Below are positions 18,126 to 26,346 of a stretch of DNA of 64,000 bases, in pieces. The stretch comes from JAQVQN01 sp964557205 (GTDB lineage: Bacteria > Verrucomicrobiota > Kiritimatiellia > RFP12 > UBA1067), in assembly GCA_964557205.1 (NCBI GenBank), contig CAZKZI010000001.1, positions 30,581 to 94,580 of the forward strand, written 5' to 3'. The position numbers and the translations under genes are program-made. Position 1 is the stretch's first letter; the number at the start of each line of letters is the position of its first letter. A model generated the notes under the pieces. The model did no database searches. It saw nothing but the letters and a program-made list of their open reading frames with translations, and had not been told where the DNA came from.

Positions 18126-18389
18126 TTACTTGACCTCCGGTTTGACGATGCGCCAACGTTTGGTCGCGCTCAACGGACGGGTCTCCATGATGGTGACTTT
18201 GTCACCCACCTGGGCCGTGTTGTCCTCATCGTGCGTATGGTATTTCTTGAAGCTGCGCACAACTTTACCGTACAAAGGATGGCGCTTACGCCGTTCACCT
18301 TGCACTATAACTGATTTGATGCCGCTCTTGCTGACCACAATGCCCTCTCGGACTTTGCGCGCGCCGCGCTCTTGAATTGACTCGGCCAT
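18126..18389 (-). CDS. rpsQ: 30S ribosomal protein S17
   Basis: The 87-residue OB-fold protein shows the S17 pattern GIVVSKSGIKSVIVQGERRKRHPLYGKVVRSFKKYHTHDE and VGDKVTIMETRPLSATKRWRIV. It binds the 5' domain of 16S rRNA. Only one base separates it from rpmC. Confidence 0.97.
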   Translation of the reverse strand: MAESIQERGARKVREGIVVSKSGIKSVIVQGERRKRHPLYGKVVRSFKKYHTHDEDNTAQVGDKVTIMETRPLSATKRWRIVKPEVK

Positions 18390-18390
18390 G

Positions 18391-18585
18391 CTATTTAGCC
18401 TCCCGCTCGGCTTGCACCGTTTTCATACGCGCGATGTCACGACGCATCCCGCGCATAATGACAGGTTTGTCAACCGTGACGCCCGACCTGTGCCTGATGC
18501 GCATGTCGTTCAGTTCCTGCGACAACTCACGCTGCTTCAGTTCGAGCTCCTCGGCTCCTAATTCTCTCAAGTCTCTTGCTTTCAT
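18391..18585 (-). CDS. rpmC: 50S ribosomal protein L29
   Basis: The 64-residue two-helix protein starts MKARDLRELGAEELELKQREL and contains DMRIRHRSG. The frame is open a further 64 residues upstream across rplP, but that part has no family similarity; ATG 18585 gives the normal length. The start lies 7 bases after the rplP stop. Confidence 0.95.
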   Translation of the reverse strand: MKARDLRELGAEELELKQRELSQELNDMRIRHRSGVTVDKPVIMRGMRRDIARMKTVQAEREAK

Positions 18586-18592
18586 CGTTACG

Positions 18593-19015
18593 TCAGGCCC
18601 CCGTTGCGTTACGCGCGACCAGCTTAGTCCTGATGCCGAGCTTCGTGTCAGCCAAACGCAGGCATTCACGGGCAACGGAATCCGGCACGCCGCCGATCTC
18701 GAACAATATCTTGCCGGGCAGAATAACAGCCACCCATAACTCAGGGTTGCCTTTGCCGCCACCCATACGAACTTCAATCGGTTTACGCGTGACCGGCTTG
18801 TCCGGGAATATGCGAATCCATAGCTTGCCCTTACGCTTCATTTCACGATTGATCACAACACGACAGGCTTCAATCTGGGTGTTGGTAAGGAACCCGCGTC
18901 CCAGCGCCTTCAATCCAAACTCGCCGTAGGCAAGCTGATCGCCTGAAGTCGCGAATCCCGAACGGTTGCCTTTAAACTGTTTGCGGTGTTTAACCCGCTT
19001 AGGCATTAGAGGCAT
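18593..19015 (-). CDS. rplP: 50S ribosomal protein L16
   Basis: The 140-residue L16 contains MPKRVKHRKQFKG, GEFGLKALGRGFLTNTQIEACR, and the conserved RIFPDKPVTRKPIEVRMGGGKGNPE loop near the peptidyl-transferase centre. The start at 19015 has GGAGGAG at good spacing and overlaps the end of rpsC by 17 bases. ATG 19006 is the alternative. Confidence 0.96.
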   Translation of the reverse strand: MPLMPKRVKHRKQFKGNRSGFATSGDQLAYGEFGLKALGRGFLTNTQIEACRVVINREMKRKGKLWIRIFPDKPVTRKPIEVRMGGGKGNPELWVAVILPGKILFEIGGVPDSVARECLRLADTKLGIRTKLVARNATGA

Positions 19016-19676
19016 CTTTTCTCCTCCTCTGGCCGCCGGAACGCACCGGCTGGAAATCGTCTTTCTTGCATATCCAAACCTTGACGCCGATCAATCCCGC
19101 AGTGGTGTGCGACTCCGCGAAACCGTAATCGATGTTGGCGCGCAACGTGTGCAACGGCACCTTGCCCTGCTTGCTCCACTCCACGCGCGAAATCTCGGCC
19201 CCGTTGATACGTCCGCTGCAGCGGATCTTGATGCCGTCCACGCCCATATCCATCGCGACCTTCTCGGCACGCTTCATGGCGCGTTTCAATGCCACACGTC
19301 GCTCGACCTGCTGCGCGATACTTTCAGCCACCAGCTGTGCATTGGCATCCGGATCACGCACTTCCTGTATCTCAAGGTATATCTCTTTGCCGGTCTTCTT
19401 AGCCAACTCTTGACGAATGTTGTCCACATCCTGTCCCTTGCGCCCGATCACCACGCCTGGACGGGCGGTGAAAAGATTGATGCGCACGCGGTTTGCATAA
19501 CGCTCGATCAGGATCTGTGTGATCGCTGCATTCTCGAGGCGTTTCTTAACCAGCTCACGAATCATCAGGTCTTCAGACAGCAGTTCGCCGAACTGCCGCT
19601 TGTTGGCATACCAACGGCTGCGCCACTGCTTGTCAACCGCGACCCGGAAACCAATCGGATTTACTTTCTGTCCCAA
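18999..19676 (-). CDS. rpsC: 30S ribosomal protein S3 (TTG start)
   Basis: The 225-residue S3 starts GQKVNPIGFRVAVDK and carries the KH RNA-binding motif (VVIGRKGQDVDNIRQEL) and a C-terminal domain with GRINGAEISRVEWSKQGKVPLHTLRANIDYG. The start codon is TTG, preceded by AAAGGAG 7 bases upstream; no ATG or GTG gives a complete N-terminus. A TTG start on a major ribosomal gene is unusual. Confidence 0.96.
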   Translation of the reverse strand: MGQKVNPIGFRVAVDKQWRSRWYANKRQFGELLSEDLMIRELVKKRLENAAITQILIERYANRVRINLFTARPGVVIGRKGQDVDNIRQELAKKTGKEIYLEIQEVRDPDANAQLVAESIAQQVERRVALKRAMKRAEKVAMDMGVDGIKIRCSGRINGAEISRVEWSKQGKVPLHTLRANIDYGFAESHTTAGLIGVKVWICKKDDFQPVRSGGQRRRKDASNA

Positions 19677-19705
19677 TGTTTTGCTCCTTTAAAAAGTCGC
19701 TGGCG

Positions 19706-20041
19706 TCACTGACCGTCGGTCAGTACCACCTTGCAATGACTCATCCTCTTGGCAATCGGACTCGCACTTCCGCGGGCACGTGGCCAGAAACGACGCATGC
19801 GCGTCCCCTCATCGAACACACAAAGGCTCACCTTGAGTATGTCCACATCGAGGTTTGCGTTATTCCGCGCGTTCGCCACCGCCGACTTGAGCGTCTTGCT
19901 CAAAATCAGCGCAGCCTTGCGCGGACTGAATTCAACTACTTTCAGGGCTTCGTCCACTGGCAACCCCTGGCACTTGCGCGCCAATGGGCGGCCTTTCTGG
20001 GCCGACATCCTGACATTACGGGTAATTGCAGTCACTTCCAT
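19706..20041 (-). CDS. rplV: 50S ribosomal protein L22
   Basis: The 111-residue protein shows ITRNVRMSAQKGRPLARKCQGLPVDEAL, SKTLKSAVANARNN, and the long exit-tunnel beta-hairpin region with GTRMRRFWPRARGSASPIAKR. Order rpsS-rplV-rpsC is canonical. Confidence 0.97.
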   Translation of the reverse strand: MEVTAITRNVRMSAQKGRPLARKCQGLPVDEALKVVEFSPRKAALILSKTLKSAVANARNNANLDVDILKVSLCVFDEGTRMRRFWPRARGSASPIAKRMSHCKVVLTDGQ

Positions 20042-20054
20042 TCTTCAGACTCCG

Positions 20055-20336
20055 TTATTTCGCGACCGCCTTGTCAGTGTGAACACCGTGAGATCTGAAA
20101 GAACGCGTCGGCGCAAACTCGCCCAGACGGTGCCCCACCATGTTCTCGGTGATGAAGATCGGCATATGCTGCTTGCCATTGTGTATGGCGAACGTATGCC
20201 CGACAAAATCCGGCAGAATCATGGAACGGCGCGACCAAGTTTTGATCGGCTGCTTCCTGCCAGAGGCGTTCATTTTCTCGACTTTTTCGAGCAGGCTCTT
20301 CTGAACGTAAGGGCCTTTTTTAATAGACCTAGACAT
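20055..20336 (-). CDS. rpsS: 30S ribosomal protein S19
   Basis: The 93-residue S19 begins MSRSIKKGPYVQKSLLEKVEKM and contains IKTWSRRSMILPDFVGHTFAIHNGKQHMPIFI and the GHRLGEFAPTRSFRSHG end. It sits three bases after rplB. Confidence 0.97.
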   Translation of the reverse strand: MSRSIKKGPYVQKSLLEKVEKMNASGRKQPIKTWSRRSMILPDFVGHTFAIHNGKQHMPIFITENMVGHRLGEFAPTRSFRSHGVHTDKAVAK

Positions 20337-20339
20337 GCT

Positions 20340-21164
20340 TTACTTTCTCCGCTTCAAGATGTACCTGCTGCTGGTCTTGCGGCGGCTACGTGTCTTGCCA
20401 CCCTTAGCCAGCTTACCCCAAGGCGAACGAGGGTGATTACCGCCGGAAGTGCGGCCCTCACCACCACCCATCGGATGGTCAACCGGGTTCATCGCCACAC
20501 CGCGCACGGTCGGACGGATACCCAACCAGCGTTTGCGGCCGGCCTTGCCGAGTTTGATGCCACTCCACTCAGCGTTACCGACCTGTCCGACAGTCGCCAT
20601 GCAGTTCGCGCGAACCAAGCGAATCTCGCCGGACGGCAGCTTCAACGTCACGAAGTCGCCGTCACGCGCCATCACTTGACAACTGTTGCCCGCCGACCGG
20701 GCCAGCTTGCCGCCCTTGCCGGGAACCATCTCAATATTGTGTACGTACAACCCCAGTGGTATCTGCGACAACGGCAGGGCGTTCCCCACACTGGGCTCAG
20801 CCTCCGGACCCGCGATCACAGCATCATTCACCTGTAATCCGGCCGGTGCCAGAATATAGCGCTTCTCGCCGTCCACATATTTCAGCAAAGCCAGGTTTGC
20901 AGAACGGTTGGGGTCGTAAGCGATCGCCTCCACACGCGCCGGAATGCCGATCTTGTCACGCCGGAAATCGACAATGCGATACCTGCGCTTAACGCCGCCG
21001 CCCCGGTGACGCACCGTGATGCGCCCCCTGTTGTTACGGCCTGCGTTGTTCTTGCGCGCCTCGGTCAACCTCTTAAGAGGCTTGCCCTCGGTAATCTCTT
21101 CGAAGGTCGACGCAACCCGATGCCGCAGACCTTCGCTTCTAGGTTTGAATGTCTTAAGCCCCAT
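20340..21164 (-). CDS. rplB: 50S ribosomal protein L2
   Basis: The 274-residue protein is close to the usual L2 length. It has GRNNRGRITVRHRGGGVKRRYR, the KGGKLARSAGNSCQVMARDG region, and the C-terminal NPVDHPMGGGEGRTSGGNHPRSPWGK segment with the conserved histidine near the peptidyl-transferase centre. Confidence 0.97.
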   Translation of the reverse strand: MGLKTFKPRSEGLRHRVASTFEEITEGKPLKRLTEARKNNAGRNNRGRITVRHRGGGVKRRYRIVDFRRDKIGIPARVEAIAYDPNRSANLALLKYVDGEKRYILAPAGLQVNDAVIAGPEAEPSVGNALPLSQIPLGLYVHNIEMVPGKGGKLARSAGNSCQVMARDGDFVTLKLPSGEIRLVRANCMATVGQVGNAEWSGIKLGKAGRKRWLGIRPTVRGVAMNPVDHPMGGGEGRTSGGNHPRSPWGKLAKGGKTRSRRKTSSRYILKRRK

Positions 21165-21188
21165 GGCTAGTTATCCTCTCCGGCGGCT

Positions 21189-21467
21189 TTAGATTATCTC
21201 TATGCGCTCGCCCGCTTTGACCGTGATGATCGCGCGCTTCCATGAAGGATCGCGCACCACACGGCGATTGCGCAACGTCCGCAAAACGCCCTTGTAATTC
21301 TGGGTTCTGACACCCAACACATGTACGCCGAACTGCTCTTCAACAGCCTTCTTGATCTCGATCTTGTTGGCAGCATGTGCAACCTCCAGCATGTACCTGT
21401 TTTCACAGGCCAGCCGCGTACCCTTTTCAGTGATCTGCACCCTGCGGATTATCCCGGCGTGTTTCAT
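21189..21467 (-). CDS. rplW: 50S ribosomal protein L23
   Basis: The 92-residue L23 lies at the polypeptide exit site. It contains ITEKGTRLACENRYMLEVAHAANKIEIKKAVEEQFGVHVLGVRT. Its ATG overlaps the rplD stop by 4 bases (ATGA), suggesting translational coupling. Confidence 0.96.
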   Translation of the reverse strand: MKHAGIIRRVQITEKGTRLACENRYMLEVAHAANKIEIKKAVEEQFGVHVLGVRTQNYKGVLRTLRNRRVVRDPSWKRAIITVKAGERIEII

Positions 21468-22114
21468 GCGCCCACCTCCGTAGATTTGCCCTTCTGCATG
21501 CGCTTCTGCAATGCCTCGAAGCCTGCCCGTGTCGCCACCAGCGACCGGTACCGCAACAGCGAATAAACGTCAACTTCAGCCGCACTGACAACCTCGACCT
21601 TGGGCAAATTGCGCGCCGCCAGCATCACTTTATCCTCATGCTGGTCCAACACGATTAAAGTTGAGGCTTCCGCACCCAGCTTCTTCAAGAGATCCTTGAT
21701 CAGCTTGGTCCTGGGCTCCGCCAAGTCGAATCGCTCGATGACCGTCAACTGACCGCCCGCGATCTTCTCGCTCAACGCTCGGTCAAAAGCCAACTGCCGT
21801 ACCTTGCGGTTGATCTTCTGTGTGAAATCACGCGGCTTGGGACCGAATGCCACACCGCCGCCGCGCCACACCGGGCTCTGACGGAGACCGGCTCGAGCCC
21901 GTCCCGTGCCCTTCTGCCGCCACGGCTTCTTGTTGCTTCCCGCGACCTCGCCCTTGCTCAGGGTCGATGCCGAACCGGCACGGCTAGCGTTCCGAATCGC
22001 CACCACCGTGTCTTTCACGGCCTGCTCGCCCTTGTCGAGCACCAGCATATCGTCCGCGACAGCTATCTCGCCCGCGGCATCTCCTGCCGGATTAAAAACC
22101 TTGATAGCACTCAT
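21464..22114 (-). CDS. rplD: 50S ribosomal protein L4
   Basis: The 216-residue L4 has the extended tunnel loop around GEVAGSNKKPWRQKGTGRARAGLRQSPVWRGGGVAFGPKPRDF and a C-terminal alpha/beta domain. In enterobacteria L4 represses the S10 operon; no comparable leader was identified upstream of rpsJ here, where the gap is only 7 bases. Confidence 0.97.
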   Translation of the reverse strand: MSAIKVFNPAGDAAGEIAVADDMLVLDKGEQAVKDTVVAIRNASRAGSASTLSKGEVAGSNKKPWRQKGTGRARAGLRQSPVWRGGGVAFGPKPRDFTQKINRKVRQLAFDRALSEKIAGGQLTVIERFDLAEPRTKLIKDLLKKLGAEASTLIVLDQHEDKVMLAARNLPKVEVVSAAEVDVYSLLRYRSLVATRAGFEALQKRMQKGKSTEVGA

Positions 22115-22128
22115 CGGTTCTCCAACCC

Positions 22129-22755
22129 CTATTTCTTCAGGGCTTTCCTGATAATGACAACGCCGTTCTTCGGTCCCGGAACCGAGCCGCGCACCAGAAG
22201 CAGATTCTCCTCGCCGCGCACCTGGGCAACCGCCAAATTGCGTCCCTTCCGGTTAACCGCGCCCATGTGACCCGGCATCCGCTTACCTTTCTCAACCCAA
22301 CCCGGAAGATCACACGCGCCGATCGAACCGATGCGGTGCTTCGAGTGTCCGCCATGCGTGTGCGCGCCGCCGCCGATGCGGTAGCGGCGTATAACGCCCG
22401 CGAAACCGCGTCCTTTGGTGACGCCCGACACGTCGACGTATTTAACGCCGTCAAAAATGTTCACCGTGACTGTATCGCCAGCCTTGATCTCCTCGCCGTC
22501 GCCCCGACCAAACTCTTTGGTCACGCGGCAAGGCGTCACGCCCGCAAGCTCGAATCGCTTGGCCTGCGCCTTGGAAAGACGCGAAGCCCTCTGCTCCTCG
22601 AAGCCTAGCTGCACGGCACTGTACCCATCAGTTTCAGGATTCTTCACCTGAACCACCGGACACGGCCCCGCCTCTATAACAGTCACCGCAACCCTACGCC
22701 CCTGATCATCATAGATCTGGGTCATACCTATTTTTCTGCCGATTAAGCCTTCCAT
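22129..22755 (-). CDS. rplC: 50S ribosomal protein L3
   Basis: The 208-residue L3 starts MEGLIGRKIGMTQIYDDQGR and carries GRGFAGVIRRYRIGGGAHTHGGHSKHRIGSIG and GKRMPGHMGAVNRKGRNL. Order rpsJ-rplC-rplD is canonical. Confidence 0.97.
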   Translation of the reverse strand: MEGLIGRKIGMTQIYDDQGRRVAVTVIEAGPCPVVQVKNPETDGYSAVQLGFEEQRASRLSKAQAKRFELAGVTPCRVTKEFGRGDGEEIKAGDTVTVNIFDGVKYVDVSGVTKGRGFAGVIRRYRIGGGAHTHGGHSKHRIGSIGACDLPGWVEKGKRMPGHMGAVNRKGRNLAVAQVRGEENLLLVRGSVPGPKNGVVIIRKALKK

Positions 22756-22768
22756 GGTGTCACCGTCC

Positions 22769-23077
22769 TTAAACCCGAATTGTGATATCCACGCCAGCAG
22801 GCAGGTTCAACTTCTTGAGCTCGTCGACGGTTTTGGCCGTCGGCCCTACAATATCCAGCAGCCGTTTGTGCGTGCGCATCTCGAACTGATCCATGGACTT
22901 TTTGTCCACGTGCGGACTCCGGTTCACCGTGAAACGCTCAATCCTCGTCGGCAGAGGAATGGGTCCCACAACCTGTGCTCCGGTGCCACGGGCCGTGTCG
23001 ATTATATCGCTCACCGCCTGATCCAGCACCCTGTGATCGTACGCTTGCAAACGTATGCGTATACGCTGACTTTGCAT
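22769..23077 (-). CDS. rpsJ: 30S ribosomal protein S10
   Basis: The 102-residue S10 starts MQSQRIRIRLQAYDHRVLDQAV and contains GPIPLPTRIERFTVNRSPHVDKKSMDQFEMRTHKRL. It follows fusA by 7 bases. In most bacteria a tuf gene lies between fusA and rpsJ; here there is none. Confidence 0.97.
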   Translation of the reverse strand: MQSQRIRIRLQAYDHRVLDQAVSDIIDTARGTGAQVVGPIPLPTRIERFTVNRSPHVDKKSMDQFEMRTHKRLLDIVGPTAKTVDELKKLNLPAGVDITIRV

Positions 23078-23084
23078 TCTAACG

Positions 23085-25223
23085 TTACCTGTTCAGTAGT
23101 TGTTCTCTAACCGTCCGCGGCACCACCGCAAATTTGCCCGGTTCCATCGTGTAACCGGCCCGGCCGCGTGAAAGCGACCGGATTGCGGTTGAATACCCGA
23201 ATAGTTCTGCCAACGGCACAAGCGCGCGCACGATCTGCATGTCTCCACGCGTCGTCATATCACGCACCGAACCGCGGCGGCCGTTAATGTCCCCCATGAT
23301 GTCGCCGACATAATCGGCAGGCGTCACGATGTCGAGAGACATGATCGGCTCCAGCAATTCCGGCGCCGCGGCCAGAGCCGCTTCGCGGAATCCCATCACG
23401 GCCGCGGTTCTGAAAGCCACGTCTGTCGCCGTCTCCTCATCCATAAACACGGCATCAGTGACCTTCGCCAGCACGTCCTTCATAGGGTAGCGCGCCAAGA
23501 CTCCAGTCAAAATGCCGTCCGTCAATCCCTGCTCTATGCAGTCGGCCAGTTTCTCGTCCGGCAACTTGCGCCTTACGCTGGAGGATATCTCCACCGCATA
23601 GCCTTCGCCACGCTCCCGAGGAACCACCTCTACCGTCAGTTGCGCGTAATGCCGCTTCCCGCCCAGTTCGCGATCGAAGAGATATGTGCTCTTCGACGAC
23701 GCTGTGACGGTCTCGTAATACGACACCATCGGACGGCCGGTGTTGGCCTCGCATTTGAACTCTCGGCGCAGGCGATCCACCAGTATCTCCAGATGTAACT
23801 CACCCATGCCGCTCAAAATCGTCTGTCCCGTCTCTGCGTCAACACGCACCTGACAGGTCGGATCCTCTGCACCCAGCAACACTATCGACTCCTCGAGTCT
23901 TTCCTTGTCGGCGCGCGATTTGGGCTCTATCGCCATGAACATCACCGGCTCCGGCACCGTGATGCGTTCCAGATATACCGGCTGGTGCTCCGCGCAGAGA
24001 GTGTCGCCCGTGGTCGATTCTTTAAGGCCTACAACCGCTCCGATCTCTCCCGCTCCCAGCTCTTCCACTTCGGTCTGCTCATCCGCGAAAAGACGCACAA
24101 TTTTCAACACGCGCTCACGCTTGCGGCTACGCGGGTTGAAAACGTTCTGCCCCTTCTTGACCACGCCGGAATAAACACGCACAAAAAACAGCCGGCCTAC
24201 ATAAGCGTCAGACGCGATTTTGAAGACCAGCGCCGTCAAAGGCGCCGACACACTGTGTTCGCGTGTCACCTTCTGCTCGCTCTTCAAATCAGTCGCTTCT
24301 ACCGGCGGCCGGTCCAACGGCGTCGGCAGATACCAGACCACTGCGTCCAGCAACGGCTGCACACCCTTGTTCCGCAAAGACGATCCGCACAAAACCGGCA
24401 CCAGCCTGCAGGCGATCACCGAACGCCGTAACGAGGCACGCAAAATATCCGCGGAAAGCTCCGGATTATCGAAATAGTCATCAACCAGCAATTCGTCAGC
24501 CTCAGCCGCCTTCTCGCACAATTTCGCACGGGCAGCCTTTGCCGCTTCTTTCAGCTCGTCCGGAATCTCAAACTCCCGCACCTCGCGCCCTTCGCTACCA
24601 TCGTCAAACGCCAAAGCCTTCATCTCCAGCAAGTCGATCACGCCTCTAAAGGTCTCAGCCTGTCCGATCGGTATCTGAAGGCACACCGGATTGGCCTTCA
24701 ACTTCGATCGTATTTCAGACACACATGCGTCGAAATCAGCCCCCATCCGATCCATCTTGTTGACGAAAGCTAGGCGCGGAACACCGTAACGGTCCGCCTG
24801 ACGCCAAACCGTCTCGGACTGCGGCTGCACTCCGCCCACGGCACAAAAAACGCCCACGGCGCCATCCAACACGCGCAATGAGCGTTCAACTTCTATCGTA
24901 AAATCAACATGCCCTGGCGTGTCTATCAGGTTTATACGCACGTTCCGCCAGACACAGGTTATCGCGGCGCTGGTAATCGTGATTCCGCGCTCGCGCTCTT
25001 GTAGCATCCAGTCGGTGACAGTGTTGCCTTCGTCCACGTTTCCGAGACGGTGCGTGCGCCCGGCATAGAAAAGAATACGCTCGGTCGTTGTGGTCTTGCC
25101 CGCATCAATGTGGGCCATAATGCCGATGTTGCGTACTTCGCAAAGCGATACCGTACCGCCCGCCGGAACTTGCCCGGACGCAGTCGAACCACATTTATCT
25201 GCCTTGCTTTCCAAGACGCTCAC
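23085..25223 (-). CDS. fusA: Translation elongation factor G
   Basis: The 712-residue translocase GTPase has the G1 loop AHIDAGKTTTTE, the G2/switch I region RGITITSAA, DTPGHVD, and NKMDRMG, followed by EF-G domains II-V (MGELHLEILVDRL; MSLDIVTPADYVGDIMGDINGRRG). Where the common form has GEVHDGAATMDW, this protein reads GNVDEGNTVTDW, so it belongs to a divergent EF-G subgroup. The annotated start is GTG 25223; TTG 25214 has better spacing to the AAGGGTG site. The protein has about 27 residues before the G domain. Confidence 0.95.
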   Translation of the reverse strand: MSVLESKADKCGSTASGQVPAGGTVSLCEVRNIGIMAHIDAGKTTTTERILFYAGRTHRLGNVDEGNTVTDWMLQERERGITITSAAITCVWRNVRINLIDTPGHVDFTIEVERSLRVLDGAVGVFCAVGGVQPQSETVWRQADRYGVPRLAFVNKMDRMGADFDACVSEIRSKLKANPVCLQIPIGQAETFRGVIDLLEMKALAFDDGSEGREVREFEIPDELKEAAKAARAKLCEKAAEADELLVDDYFDNPELSADILRASLRRSVIACRLVPVLCGSSLRNKGVQPLLDAVVWYLPTPLDRPPVEATDLKSEQKVTREHSVSAPLTALVFKIASDAYVGRLFFVRVYSGVVKKGQNVFNPRSRKRERVLKIVRLFADEQTEVEELGAGEIGAVVGLKESTTGDTLCAEHQPVYLERITVPEPVMFMAIEPKSRADKERLEESIVLLGAEDPTCQVRVDAETGQTILSGMGELHLEILVDRLRREFKCEANTGRPMVSYYETVTASSKSTYLFDRELGGKRHYAQLTVEVVPRERGEGYAVEISSSVRRKLPDEKLADCIEQGLTDGILTGVLARYPMKDVLAKVTDAVFMDEETATDVAFRTAAVMGFREAALAAAPELLEPIMSLDIVTPADYVGDIMGDINGRRGSVRDMTTRGDMQIVRALVPLAELFGYSTAIRSLSRGRAGYTMEPGKFAVVPRTVREQLLNR

Positions 25224-25273
25224 CCTTCACCCTGATTTTTCAAAGAACAGCGGATGGTTCGGCAATTTGCCGA

Positions 25274-25316
25274 CTTATCCAAAATAAGGGCAGACACTGA
25301 GGCCTGCCCCTACGAT
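25274..25316. repeat. REP-like GGGCAG...CTGCCCCTAC element
   Basis: In the 92-base gap between rpsG and fusA, an inverted repeat reads AGGGCAG ... CTGCCCCTAC. It resembles the palindromes between gatC and gatA at 39369-39441, which also end in AGCCCCTAC. It may be a dispersed repetitive palindrome family. Confidence 0.5.
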
Positions 25317-25786
25317 TACCACGCGTAATGAGCGAAAGCCTTGTTGGCTTGCGCCATCTTGTGCGTATCATCTCGCTTCTTGATCACATTTCCTTGATTG
25401 TTATATGCATCGATCAATTCTAATGCCACTGCCTTGGGCATAGCTGTGCCGCGTCGCGAACTGGCGCAAGTTGCCATCCACCGAAGCGCCAGCGACAATT
25501 GGCGCGCCGGCCTGATCTCCACCGGAACCGGATAGGTAGTGCCGCCGACGCGGCGTGACTTAACTTCCACCTTTGGCTTCATGTTGGCGATCGCCGTGTC
25601 CATAACCTCGACCGGGTCTTTGCCGGTTTTCTCACGCAACTCTTCAATCGCCCCATACACGATCCGCTCCGCCGTAGTCTTCTTGCCGCTCTTCATCAAA
25701 GCGCGCACAACCCGGGCAACCAACTCGCTGTTGAATTTGGGATCCGCCGGATGCGCCCGTTTAACTGCTCTACGCCGTCTTGCCAT
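25316..25786 (-). CDS. rpsG: 30S ribosomal protein S7
   Basis: The 156-residue S7 starts MARRRRAVKRAHPADPKFNSELVARVVRALMKSGKKTTAERIVYGA and includes KVEVKSRRVGGTTYPVPVEIRPARQLSLALRW and the end ANKAFAHYAW. It is second in the str-type cluster, 21 bases after rpsL. Confidence 0.97.
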   Translation of the reverse strand: MARRRRAVKRAHPADPKFNSELVARVVRALMKSGKKTTAERIVYGAIEELREKTGKDPVEVMDTAIANMKPKVEVKSRRVGGTTYPVPVEIRPARQLSLALRWMATCASSRRGTAMPKAVALELIDAYNNQGNVIKKRDDTHKMAQANKAFAHYAW

Positions 25787-25807
25787 ATTGTTTAGCTCCG
25801 CCCGTCT

Positions 25808-26188
25808 CTATTCAGACTTCTTTTGACGCTTCATGCCGTACTTTGAACGGCTACGTTTACGCCCGGACACGCCCAGACTGTCAAGGCATCCGCGCACGAT
25901 GTGATAACGCACACCCGGAAGATCCTTGATACGTCCGCCACGCACCAGAACAACACTGTGCTCTTGCAGATTGTGCCCCTCACCGGGAATGTAGGCCGAC
26001 ACCTCGTAACCCGTCGTCAAACGCACACGCGCTACCTTGCGCAACGCCGAATTAGGCTTCTTGGGTGTCTGGGTTTTAACGACAAGGCATACGCCACGAC
26101 GCTGCGGACACGCTTCGAGCGCGGGCGACTTGCTCTTCTTGCGCATCGGGGTACGTCCCTTGCGCACTAACTGGTTAATCGTCGGCAT
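25808..26188 (-). CDS. rpsL: 30S ribosomal protein S12
   Basis: The 126-residue decoding-centre protein begins MPTINQLVRKGR and contains CLVVKTQTPKKPNSALRKVARVRLT and GEGHNLQEHSVVLVRGGRIKDLPGVRYHIVRG. Lysines at the usual streptomycin-resistance positions appear wild-type. It opens the str-S10-spc series. A 158-base AT-rich gap upstream probably holds the promoter. Confidence 0.97.
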   Translation of the reverse strand: MPTINQLVRKGRTPMRKKSKSPALEACPQRRGVCLVVKTQTPKKPNSALRKVARVRLTTGYEVSAYIPGEGHNLQEHSVVLVRGGRIKDLPGVRYHIVRGCLDSLGVSGRKRSRSKYGMKRQKKSE

Positions 26189-26346
26189 CTAATTTTTACC
26201 CTTCCAATTGGTAATAAATGGATAGATAAGTTAGCACATGAGGCTTGTCGTAAGCAAGCGTGGATTTAAACAATTTGAATATTTTTTTAAAGCGCACAAA
26301 AGCGCATCTCTGCACCGTACTTGAGCCGTCCATATACCCGCTTAAG
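26189..26346 (-). promoter_or_regulatory. Probable promoter region of rpsL operon
   Basis: This AT-rich 158-base spacer between recR and rpsL is the only long gap in the run leading into the ribosomal genes. Read on the minus strand it has TTGCTT followed 18 bases later by TAACTT, with A/T-rich tracts upstream that could be an UP element. No single promoter can be fixed by eye. A weak GCGC hairpin next to the recR end does not look like a terminator. Confidence 0.35.

Noticed and set aside
19749..20837. Plus-strand open frame (362 codons) across rplV-rpsS-rplB
   Set aside because: Antisense to three conserved ribosomal protein genes.
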